Assembly (NCBI GenBank): GCA_028283825.1
Contig: JAPWJW010000005.1
Span: 434,001-498,000, forward strand
DNA: 64,000 nucleotides
Direction: 5' to 3'
DNA from: Azospirillaceae bacterium
GTDB taxonomy: Bacteria; Pseudomonadota; Alphaproteobacteria; Azospirillales; Azospirillaceae
Positions 40,960 through 48,455 of this stretch are shown one piece after another. Both the position numbers and the translations under genes were made by a program. Within the stretch, counting starts at the first letter, position 1. The number at the start of each line of letters is the position of its first letter. Below the pieces are notes generated by a model. It worked only from the letters and a program-made list of their open reading frames with translations. It searched no databases and was not told the origin of the DNA.

Positions 40960-43338
40960 TCAGGGCTGGGGGATCAGCCAGGCTTCCGCGACTTGGTGCC
41001 CCCGGCCGCTGCCGCCCATGCCGGGCGGCCGGGTCCAGGCCAGTTCCAGTTGGCCGTCCTTCACGGCGGCCGCTGGGATGTCGAACTCCACCGTTTCCGG
41101 GTTTTGCGTCCGGGGGCGGGCGGGGTGGATTTCGATGCCGCCACCGGCCACCAGGCGCATGGGCAGGGCATACCCTTCGCCGGCGTAGGTTACGCGCAAC
41201 CGATAGCGGCGCGCCGGGTCCAGGTGCTGGTAGCGCAGGGTGATGGGCCGGTCGTACAACGTCTCCGCATAGGTGACCCAGGACAGGCGCCAGCCGTCAT
41301 CCGGCGTGGTGTCGGCGATGCCGTCGATGGCAGTGTCGTACAGTTCCGGGTCCTGGTCGAACCCGGTCCCCCGCACCAGGTGCGGGGAATTGTCCGGGTC
41401 GCCCAGATCATCATAACGGCTGCCGGGGACGGGATGCGCCCAGTCCACGATTTCCGCCAGGCGCCGTTGCCGCGCCGCCTCCGTCGGCAGGGCGCCGATG
41501 GTGGCGAACTGGCGGGTCAGCCAGACGCGGTCGTTCAGGCTGGTGTCGATGCGATCCAGGTTGGCGCCGCGCTCCACCCCCGACGCGCCGTACAGCTTGA
41601 CGCTCAATTGCAGGCCTACGTCCTGGAACAGCCGGCCGGCCAGGTCGAACAGGCGGTCGCGCAGGGCCAGCGTCTCGGCGCTGTCGCCGGCGGACAGCGC
41701 CTGGGCCGCGGCGGTCATTGCGGCGGCGCTGCCGGTGGCGGGGGCATGGGCCAGGGCCGTCAGCGCCTGGGCCTCACGGTCCGCCTCCGCCACCGCCCGG
41801 GCGCGGGCATAGGCGTCGTAATGGGCGCGGTACAACAGCGATTCCAGGCGCCAGTTGCGCCGCTGGTCCGCCGCCTCCAGCCGCTGGAAGCCTTGGCATG
41901 TGGCGTCGATACCGGCGTTGGCCCGGATGGGGCCGCGCCAGTTGTCCTCCAGCCCCTGGATCAGGGGGGGCAGGGTATCGGCCGCATCGCCGCCGATGAA
42001 ATAGCGGGCGTAGTCGCGCAGCGTGTCCTGCGGGGCGGTATCCGGGTCCCAGCCCAGGCGGGTCCACAGCACCTTGTTGACGTCGTCGTTCACGCCCTCG
42101 GAATAGGTCACGAAACCGTTGGTCAAGGGTGATAAATGGCGAAAAATGGCCGTCTCATCCTGCGGGCGGGGATTGATGGGCTCCCGCCCCTCCAGCAGGG
42201 CGAAGGCCAGATCCCAATTGGGCACGGGGAACTGGGCGTGCAGGGCGTGGCCGATGTCGGGATAGAACTGGATGGGATAAATGGCCGGGATGCGGGCACG
42301 TTGCACCGGCATGGGGTCGCGTGACTGCGGCCCGAAAAACACGCCGGTCAGCCAGGCGGGCTTCTCCGCCAGCAGGGCGTAGAATTCCTCATACGTCGCC
42401 TGGTCGAACCCCTGGCCCGACACCCAGACCTCGGCACCCGGGTGATAGCGGCGCAGGATCGCCGCCTCCTGCGCCAGCAGGGGGAACAGCAGGCGGGGCG
42501 GCGTGTGGCCGGGGTCACCACCCGGCACGTACAGGGCGTGGATGGCGGGGAAGTGCTGCACCAGATCCTCGAACGCCGCCAACTCCGCCGCCACGGCGCC
42601 GGGGGCGGCGTAGTCCTTAGCCATCTCCGGATAGAACAGGTCGCAGTCCAGGCCGTACTTGGCCAGGATCCGCGCGATGCCGATATCGGTATCCAGCGCC
42701 GGGGCCGGGAACAGCGGGCTGACGGGATCGTCGTCCGACGCCGGCGCGATCAGTTGCACGGCATTGGCGCCGAATACCGCCAGGTCGCGGATCTGCTGTT
42801 CGAACTGTGCCAGGGTCCAGGCGTCATAGGTGTTGTTCTTGAAACGATAGCCGATCTGGTGGCCGCGCACGGGATAGCGCGGGCTGGTGGACAGGTTCAG
42901 CGCCTGGTCCAGCGTCGTGGAACCTGAGCGCATGTCCAGGGTTCGCAGCAGGTGGCCCACGCCGTAGAGAATGCCCCGGCTGTCGTTGCCGGCGATGACC
43001 AGCAGGGCGTGGCCGTGGTCGTCCAGCGTGCGCAGGGTATAGCCTTCGGCCGGTCTCGCCCCCTGCGGTGGTGCCCAATGCAGACCATGGGGCAGCAGGC
43101 GGGCGATCTGGTCGACGCGGCCAATGACGATGCGGGGCGCATCCGGTGCCCCTGGGCCCCATGACACGCCCGTGCGTTTGGCGACCTCATCCACCAGCAG
43201 GGCCGCGGCGGCGGCCTCCGGCCCCGTGCGGTCGGCGGCGGTGACCAGGGTGGCGTGGGTCAGGTCCAGCGGGGCCGCGTGCGCGGTGCCCGCCAGCAGG
43301 ACCGCCAGCAGCGGACCGAAAAAATGGACGCGGCGCAT
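40960..43338 (-). CDS. secreted, unclassified glycosidase-like protein (GH20/GH67 N-domain plus TIM-barrel-like region)
   Basis: Protein of 792 residues. The signal peptide 'FFGPLLAVLLAGTAHA' supports the start at 43338, 7 bp after the mannokinase stop. Residues about 20-135 have the zincin-like fold found ahead of GH20 and GH67 domains ('AAALLVDEVAKRTGVSW', 'LLVIAGNDSRGILYGVGHLL'). Next comes a barrel-like stretch with 'YPVRGHQIGYRFKNNTYDAW', 'DLAVFGANAVQLIAP', 'PGGDPGHTPPRLLFPLLAQE', 'VWVSGQGF' and 'FVTYSEGVNDDVNKVLWTR', and a C-terminal beta-rich module (about 600-792). Candidate acids are the Asp/Glu residues in 'GGDPGHTP' and 'YSEGVNDD'. I cannot assign it to a numbered GH family. Context (N-glycan locus, downstream of mak) implies action on a glycan. 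Confidence 0.72.
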   Translation of the reverse strand: MRRVHFFGPLLAVLLAGTAHAAPLDLTHATLVTAADRTGPEAAAAALLVDEVAKRTGVSWGPGAPDAPRIVIGRVDQIARLLPHGLHWAPPQGARPAEGYTLRTLDDHGHALLVIAGNDSRGILYGVGHLLRTLDMRSGSTTLDQALNLSTSPRYPVRGHQIGYRFKNNTYDAWTLAQFEQQIRDLAVFGANAVQLIAPASDDDPVSPLFPAPALDTDIGIARILAKYGLDCDLFYPEMAKDYAAPGAVAAELAAFEDLVQHFPAIHALYVPGGDPGHTPPRLLFPLLAQEAAILRRYHPGAEVWVSGQGFDQATYEEFYALLAEKPAWLTGVFFGPQSRDPMPVQRARIPAIYPIQFYPDIGHALHAQFPVPNWDLAFALLEGREPINPRPQDETAIFRHLSPLTNGFVTYSEGVNDDVNKVLWTRLGWDPDTAPQDTLRDYARYFIGGDAADTLPPLIQGLEDNWRGPIRANAGIDATCQGFQRLEAADQRRNWRLESLLYRAHYDAYARARAVAEADREAQALTALAHAPATGSAAAMTAAAQALSAGDSAETLALRDRLFDLAGRLFQDVGLQLSVKLYGASGVERGANLDRIDTSLNDRVWLTRQFATIGALPTEAARQRRLAEIVDWAHPVPGSRYDDLGDPDNSPHLVRGTGFDQDPELYDTAIDGIADTTPDDGWRLSWVTYAETLYDRPITLRYQHLDPARRYRLRVTYAGEGYALPMRLVAGGGIEIHPARPRTQNPETVEFDIPAAAVKDGQLELAWTRPPGMGGSGRGHQVAEAWLIPQP

Positions 43339-43345
43339 GGGGGCG

Positions 43346-44242
43346 TCAGGAGGCCCAGAGGCGGGCGGCACCCCGCACGCCGGAGGAATCACCCCAGCGC
43401 GCCTTCAGGATCTTGGCTTCCCAGGTGTCGGTGAACAGGTAGGGCAGGATCGCCTCGGGCAGGCGGTCATAGATTTCCTGCACGTTGGACAGGCCGCCGC
43501 CCAGCACGAAGACATCCGGGTCCACCATGTTGCAGACCACGGCCATGCCCCGGCCTAGGCGGCTGATGAAACGGTCGAAGGCGGCCTCGGCCTCGGGCAC
43601 GCCCCGGCGCATGTCGGCGATGATGGTCTCGGCGTCGTTCTTGCGGCCGGACACGGCCTGGTAATCGCGTTGCAGGCCGCTGCCCGACACCCAGGTCTCC
43701 AGGCAGCCTTCTTTGCCGCACCAGCAGATGGGGCCCGGCACCTCATTGGCCTTGGGCCAGGGCAGGGCGATGTGGCCCAACTCCCCCGCCAGGGCGTTGG
43801 CGCCCTCCACCAGGCGGCCGTTGACCACCAGGCCGCTGCCGCAGCCCGTGCCCAGGATGACGGCGAAGGCGATGCGCGCACCCACGGCGGCGCCGTCCAT
43901 CGATTCCGACAGCGCCAGGCAGTTGGCGTCGTTGGCGACGCGGACATCGCGACCCAGAGCGGCGCTGATGTCGTCATGGAACAGCCGGCCGTTCAGCCAG
44001 ACGGAGTTGGCGTTGCGCATCAGCCCCGTCTGGGGGGAGATGGAACCGGGCAGGCCGATGCCCACCGTGCCCTTGGCCCCGGCCTCCGCCTCCACCCGGT
44101 GGACCAGGTCGCGGATGGCGGCGATGGCGCCGTCATAGCTGCCGGGGTTGGGCACGCGGATGCGGGACAGGAATTCACCGTCCGGACCCAGGGCGGCCGC
44201 CTCGATCTTCGTGCCGCCGAAATCTATGCCGATCTGGATCAT
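43346..44242 (-). CDS. mak: ROK-family fructokinase/mannokinase (Mak-type)
   Basis: Sugar kinase of 298 residues, closely resembling E. coli Mak over its length: 'GIDFGGTKIEAAALG', 'TVGIGLPGSISPQTG', 'MRNANSVWLNGRLF', catalytic D105 in 'ANDANCLALSE' and 'ILGTGCGSGLV'. The zinc motif 'CWCGKEGCLETWVSGSG' (C173, C175, C180 with H157) and 'LKARWGDSSGVRGAARLW' at the C-terminus also match. It phosphorylates mannose or fructose; in this locus mannose released from N-glycans is the likely substrate. It is followed 7 bp later by the unclassified glycosidase gene. Confidence 0.93.
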   Translation of the reverse strand: MIQIGIDFGGTKIEAAALGPDGEFLSRIRVPNPGSYDGAIAAIRDLVHRVEAEAGAKGTVGIGLPGSISPQTGLMRNANSVWLNGRLFHDDISAALGRDVRVANDANCLALSESMDGAAVGARIAFAVILGTGCGSGLVVNGRLVEGANALAGELGHIALPWPKANEVPGPICWCGKEGCLETWVSGSGLQRDYQAVSGRKNDAETIIADMRRGVPEAEAAFDRFISRLGRGMAVVCNMVDPDVFVLGGGLSNVQEIYDRLPEAILPYLFTDTWEAKILKARWGDSSGVRGAARLWAS

Positions 44243-44456
44243 GACGGATGCTCCAACCCTGTTCCCTGTGCGCTTTGCTTTGCGTGTGTTCTTGCTGTCG
44301 GCGGCCCGCCGCCATCTTGCCCTGAGGCCGAAACGCGCGGGGGCATGATAGTGGAGATATTATATATGAAAATTAAAATATTAATCGGCTGCCGCCTGTT
44401 CGACGTTGACGTGCACGCGAATCCTGCGATCGACCATTCCCCATCCGCCCATTTCC
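44243..44456 (-). promoter_or_regulatory. A/T-rich intergenic control region upstream of mak
   Basis: 214 bp with a very A/T-rich core (44350-44395; TATTATATATGAAAATTAAA on the plus strand) in otherwise G/C-rich DNA. It probably holds the mak promoter and a binding site for the ROK regulator encoded just upstream, whose homologues bind A/T-rich sequence. Confidence 0.45.
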
Positions 44457-45713
44457 TCATCCCGCCGCCGTTTTCATCAGGGTCATGCGGGTGGGCAACA
44501 GGCGGTCGTTGAAGGGCAGGATGGCGGCGCCGATGGCGGGGGCGTCCTGGGCCATGGCGGCGCGGTGCACGGGGATCATCACCGGCACCAGATCGCCCCG
44601 GGTGCGCAGTTTGCGGTTGATGCGGTGCGCCAGGCTGTCCAGCAACTCCAGCGGCAACCGCCCACCCAGGAAGACGGACTCCGGGTTGATCAGGCAACTC
44701 ATGGAAATCAGCGGATCCAGCAGCAGGTCGCTGGCCATGTCCAACCAGCGGCCCAGGATGTCCTTGCCGGCGGCGTTCAGGGTGCGCAACTGCCCGGGCC
44801 GGCTGACCGCGTGGCCGTTGGCGGCCAGCAGCGAATAGAGGGCGGACAGGGACACCACGTTCTGCAGGGGCTGGGGATAGGGGTTGCCGGTGCGCACCGG
44901 CAGGAAGCCGATCTCGCCGCTGCGGCCATTGGCGCCGATGATGGCGTTGCCGTTGATCACCAGGCCGCCACCCAGGCCATGGCTGATCAGGATGTAGAAG
45001 AAGCTGGGGTCGCGCATGCCGTGGCCAAACTGCAGTTCGCCCAGGGCGGCCGCGGTGGCGTCGTTCTCGACATAGACGGGCAGGGCCAGCGGTTCGGCGA
45101 ACAAGGATGGCACGTGGATGGCCTTCCACACCTCATACTCCGGCGGGGCGCCGGTCGCGTCGCCGCGCAGCAGGTCGCTCCGCAGCAAATCGTTCCGCAC
45201 CAGGTCGTTGGGCATGGCGACGCCGATGCCGGTCAGCCGGTCCATGGGCAGGTCGCCGTCGGCCTTCAGGGTGTCGATCTGTTCCTGGAAAAAGTCGGCG
45301 ACGATGGCTGGCGAGGCGAACGCCACCTCCAGCGTCGCCCGGCGGCGCACATGGCCCAGCAGGTCCAGCACCACCAGGGTGACGTGGTCGCGGTCGACGT
45401 TGACGCCGATGGAAAAGCAGCCGTCCGGATTAATGGCCAGGGGAATGGCCGGCTGCCCCCGGCCACCGTGCAGCCGTTCCACCTCGATGATCAGGCCGTC
45501 GTTCAGCAGGCGCTTGGTGATGTTGGTGATGGCGGGTGGTGTCAGCCCCGTCAGGTTGCCCAGTTCCGTCCGGGTGATGGGCCCGCTGACCCGGATGGCC
45601 TGCAACACGATGCGCTGGTTGTAATCGCCGGCACGCTCAATGTTCGTGCCCGACAGGCTGGCGCTGACCGTCGCATGCAGGGTCGCCCGATTCTGGCGGG
45701 TGGGCGGCGTCAT
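44457..45713 (-). CDS. ROK-family transcriptional regulator (NagC/Mlc type)
   Basis: Regulator of 418 residues. The N-terminal winged HTH spans about residues 30-90 ('VSGPITRTELGNLTGLTPPA', 'ITNITKRLLNDGLIIEVERL'); the ROK sugar-binding domain follows ('VENDATAAALGELQFGHGM', 'ISHGLGGGLVINGN', 'NGRSGEIGFLP'). The Cys-rich zinc motif C-x-C-G-x-x-G-C of kinases and NagC is absent: the segment after 'GEIGFLP' reads 'VRTGNPYPQPLQNV'. It lies between nagK and mak on the same strand and probably represses the sugar-uptake and glycan genes until GlcNAc or mannose binds. Confidence 0.9.
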   Translation of the reverse strand: MTPPTRQNRATLHATVSASLSGTNIERAGDYNQRIVLQAIRVSGPITRTELGNLTGLTPPAITNITKRLLNDGLIIEVERLHGGRGQPAIPLAINPDGCFSIGVNVDRDHVTLVVLDLLGHVRRRATLEVAFASPAIVADFFQEQIDTLKADGDLPMDRLTGIGVAMPNDLVRNDLLRSDLLRGDATGAPPEYEVWKAIHVPSLFAEPLALPVYVENDATAAALGELQFGHGMRDPSFFYILISHGLGGGLVINGNAIIGANGRSGEIGFLPVRTGNPYPQPLQNVVSLSALYSLLAANGHAVSRPGQLRTLNAAGKDILGRWLDMASDLLLDPLISMSCLINPESVFLGGRLPLELLDSLAHRINRKLRTRGDLVPVMIPVHRAAMAQDAPAIGAAILPFNDRLLPTRMTLMKTAAG

Positions 45714-45830
45714 CCAACCAGTCCTTTTCAGGTTTCAGGGAACGCCGCCGTGCGCCCGGCGGCGACGTTCGAAGCAGCTCTATGACGCGGCATTTTTTGC
45801 AGGAAATGCAACGATAGTGATATCTCTCCC

Positions 45831-45843
45831 GACAGCGTTGTCA
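45831..45843. promoter_or_regulatory. LacI-type palindrome, possible Nag regulator operator
   Basis: GACAGCGTTGTCA, near-perfect dyad with a further GCGTTG-T-CAACGC pairing (45835-45847). It resembles the GACA-CG-TGTC operators of LacI-type GlcNAc regulators in proteobacteria. It overlaps the last codons of nagK upstream of the ROK gene; no LacI gene is in the window. Confidence 0.4.
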
Positions 45844-46756
45844 ACGCGAGATGTTCGGGTTATCGCGCGGCGAGGGGGTGGTTCCGGCGCCAAAGCGGGC
45901 CAGCAGCAGGCTGCCCTCCAGCGCGTCACCCTCGGGTTCCACCAGCAGCGACTGTGCCCAGGGGCTGAGCCAGGGGGTCAGGGGCTGGGCTAGGCCGCCC
46001 ATCAGGCACAGGCGCGGCGCGCCCAAGGCCACCAGCCGGTGCATGTAGGATTCCAGGTTGGCCACCGCCTGGCCGATGATGGCGATGGCGACAAGGTCGC
46101 CCTGGGCCGCGAAGGCCAGAACCTCAGGCGCCAGCTTGCCGTAGTCGGCGGGCTTGGCCCGGTCGGCCCAGGCGACGATGGCGGCCGGCGTGGGGCCCAG
46201 GGCCGCCCGTACGTGACGGGTCAGGGCGGTTTCCGCCACCAGCCCGTCATGGCCGCGCAGGGCGGCGCGGACGGCGTCGCGGCCGATACTGGCGCCGCTG
46301 CCCTCGTCCGACACCTCGAAGCCCCAGCCGCCGACGATGTGCGGCCGGCCCTGCACCAGGGCATAACCCGCACTGCCGGTGCCGGTGATCAGGATGGCGC
46401 CGTCGCGGCCGGAAAAGGCACCCAGGCAGGCGGTATGGGCGTCGGTTTCCAGGGTCAGGCCGGCGAAGCGGGGGCCGGCGGCGCGGGTGCGGAGCCGGTC
46501 GTCGTCATTGGTCACGGCCGGCCAGGCCCAGGCCGGCATGGGTTTGGTCCAGCGCGTCGCGGTCCAGGCCCGCCTGTGCCAGGGCGCCGTCGGCGGCATC
46601 CAGGATGCTGCCCCAGGCCAGATCCAGGCCCAGGCGGATGTTGGCGGGGCCGCCCAGGCCCTCCCCCAACAGCGCACCACGGGCGTCGCGCAACCGGGCG
46701 CGGCACTTGGTGCCGCCACCGTCGATTCCAAGGAAATAAAGGGGTGTCGAAGTCAT
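45841..46756 (-). CDS. nagK: N-acetylglucosamine kinase, BadF/BadG ATPase family (+1 frameshift near 46517)
   Basis: Kinase of about 304 residues after correction. 'YFLGIDGGGTKCRARLRDAR' begins the ASKHA fold; 'LITGTGSAGYALVQGR', 'GGWGFEVSDEGSGASIGRDA' and 'APRLCLMGGLAQPL' follow. These agree with the eukaryotic-like NagK proteins of Alteromonadales and Caulobacter GlcNAc operons. One extra base in 'cGGCCgg' (46516-46523) splits the frame between '..AGLGLAG' and 'VTNDDDRLRTR'. The start at 46756 lies 71 bp after the transporter gene. It would trap imported GlcNAc as the 6-phosphate. Confidence 0.86.
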
Positions 46757-46827
46757 TGCCACGCTTTTGGGATAGGGGACGCTCAGGCGGTCGAAACACC
46801 TGCCGGTGTTGGGAAGGAGGCCGACGA

Positions 46828-48147
46828 TCACGCGATGGCCGAATCCAGGGATTCGGGCTTGGCCGCCTTCGGGCCGATGCGATGGCCCCACAGCGCGTAG
46901 AACAGGATGTAGAGGTAGGCCGGCGCCATCAGGGCCAGGAATACGGCCTGGAAGTCGTGCTCCTGCTTCAGGTGGACGAACAGTTGGGGAAGGATGGCGC
47001 CGCCGGCGATGCCCATGATCATCAGGGCCGACCCGGTCTCGGTGTGGCGGCCCAGGCCGCGGATGCCCAGCGGGAAGATGGCCGGCCACATCATGGCGTT
47101 GGCGAAGCCCAGGGCCGCCACGCAGGCGACCGAGGCATAACCTTGGGTCGCATAGGCGGCCACCGTCAGCACCGCGCCCAGGGCGGCGGAGAAGGCGAGA
47201 TAGCGTTCCTGCGACAGCACCCGGGGAATCAGCGCCAGGCCGCCCAGGTATCCCGCCAGCATGGCCGCCAGGGTGAAGGAGGTGAAGAACTTGGTCTCAT
47301 CCAGCGGCAGGTCGAAGCCATGGCCGTAGGTGCCGATGGCATCGCCGGCCATGACCTCCACACCGACATACAGGAACAGGCACAGCACGCCCAGCCACAG
47401 GTGCGGGAAATGCAGGATGCCGGGGCCCTGGGTGCGGCCCTGGGCCTGGTCTTCCGGGGCGGCGTTGGCCGTGCCGGCGCTGATTTCCGGCAGGGGCGAG
47501 CGGATGACCCACACGGCCAGCAGGGCCAGCAGGCCGGCCATCGCCAGGTAGGGCGCGTGGATCTTGGCGGCGAACGCGTCCAGGATCTGCTCCTTCGCCT
47601 CAGGGCTGCCGGCCGCCTGCACCCGCTGGTCCAGGTCGCCGATCCCGTTCAGCACCACGGCGCCGATGGCAACGGGCGCCAGCATGCCGGCGATCTTGTT
47701 GCAGATGCCCATGACGGCGATGCGCTGGGCCGCACTTTCGATGGGGCCGAGGATGCTGATGTAGGGGTTGGCGGCGGTTTGCAGCAGCGACAGGCCGGCA
47801 CCGATGATGAACAGGCCGACCAGCGCGCCACCGAAGACGCGGTTGGTGGCGAATTCCCCGAAGATGAAGGCGCCGACCGCCATGATCAGCAGGCCGGCCC
47901 CCATGCCCTTCTTCATGCCGGTGAATCGCAGCAGGACGGAGGAGGGCAGGGACAGGAAGAAGTAGGACAGGTAAAACACCATAGGGACCAGGAAGGCGTT
48001 CACGTCATCCAGGTTGAAGGCCAGTTTCACAAACGTGATCAATGGCCCGTTCAGCCAGGTCACGAATCCGAAAACAAAAAAAAGAACTCCGATCACGATC
48101 ATCGGCGTCTTGCCTTGAGGGTGCGCGCCCATGCCTTCAGATCCCAT
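46828..48147 (-). CDS. nagP: sugar:H+ symporter, NagP/FucP-like MFS transporter
   Basis: Twelve-helix transporter of 439 residues. The FucP-branch signature 'FFVFGFVTWLNGPLITFVK', 'LSLLQTAANPYISILG' and 'AQRIAVMGICNKIAGMLAP' are conserved, as are 'GGAILPQLF' and 'PAYLYILFYALWGH' near the C-terminus. The start at 48147 follows AGGACGG; a longer in-frame start at 48303 would add a non-family extension. It is the first gene of the minus-strand nagP-nagK-ROK-mak block and is divergent from the large TonB receptor. Imports GlcNAc or a related hexose released in the periplasm; exact sugar is inferred from the neighbouring kinase. Confidence 0.9.
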   Translation of the reverse strand: MGSEGMGAHPQGKTPMIVIGVLFFVFGFVTWLNGPLITFVKLAFNLDDVNAFLVPMVFYLSYFFLSLPSSVLLRFTGMKKGMGAGLLIMAVGAFIFGEFATNRVFGGALVGLFIIGAGLSLLQTAANPYISILGPIESAAQRIAVMGICNKIAGMLAPVAIGAVVLNGIGDLDQRVQAAGSPEAKEQILDAFAAKIHAPYLAMAGLLALLAVWVIRSPLPEISAGTANAAPEDQAQGRTQGPGILHFPHLWLGVLCLFLYVGVEVMAGDAIGTYGHGFDLPLDETKFFTSFTLAAMLAGYLGGLALIPRVLSQERYLAFSAALGAVLTVAAYATQGYASVACVAALGFANAMMWPAIFPLGIRGLGRHTETGSALMIMGIAGGAILPQLFVHLKQEHDFQAVFLALMAPAYLYILFYALWGHRIGPKAAKPESLDSAIA

Positions 48148-48455
48148 GCCCGTCCTGCCTTTCGTTTTCCCTTGGGGGATGTGCCTGTCCCTCTTATATA
48201 CGCCCGTCCGGGCGCATGTCCGGCACCCCTGAGGGGCCAGTGGACTGGCGGAAGCCTTTTCCTTCCTTGGTCCCACAATGCCCGGATCCTGGCCAGACGC
48301 CAATTATAAAATCAAATTAAAAAAGTATTGACGAGGGGGTGGGATATCCGACAGCCTGGGGATCGCTGAGACCCTATTCGGAACACCGATGTGGGGCGGA
48401 TTGAAAATAATCCGCGCAGGGCTGCAAGAAACAAAGTCGGAACGGGGATTGACTC
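48148..48455. promoter_or_regulatory. 308-bp divergent control region of nagP and the TonB receptor
   Basis: No gene is seen. It contains CGCCCG-TC-CGGGCG (48201-48214) beside TATATA (48195-48200, a possible minus-strand -10 element of nagP). There is an A/T-rich stretch at 48301-48325 (plus-strand receptor promoter, TTGACG at 48329). A leader hairpin GCGGATT-gaaaat-AATCCGC lies at 48396-48415, 40 bp before the receptor start. Confidence 0.5.
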
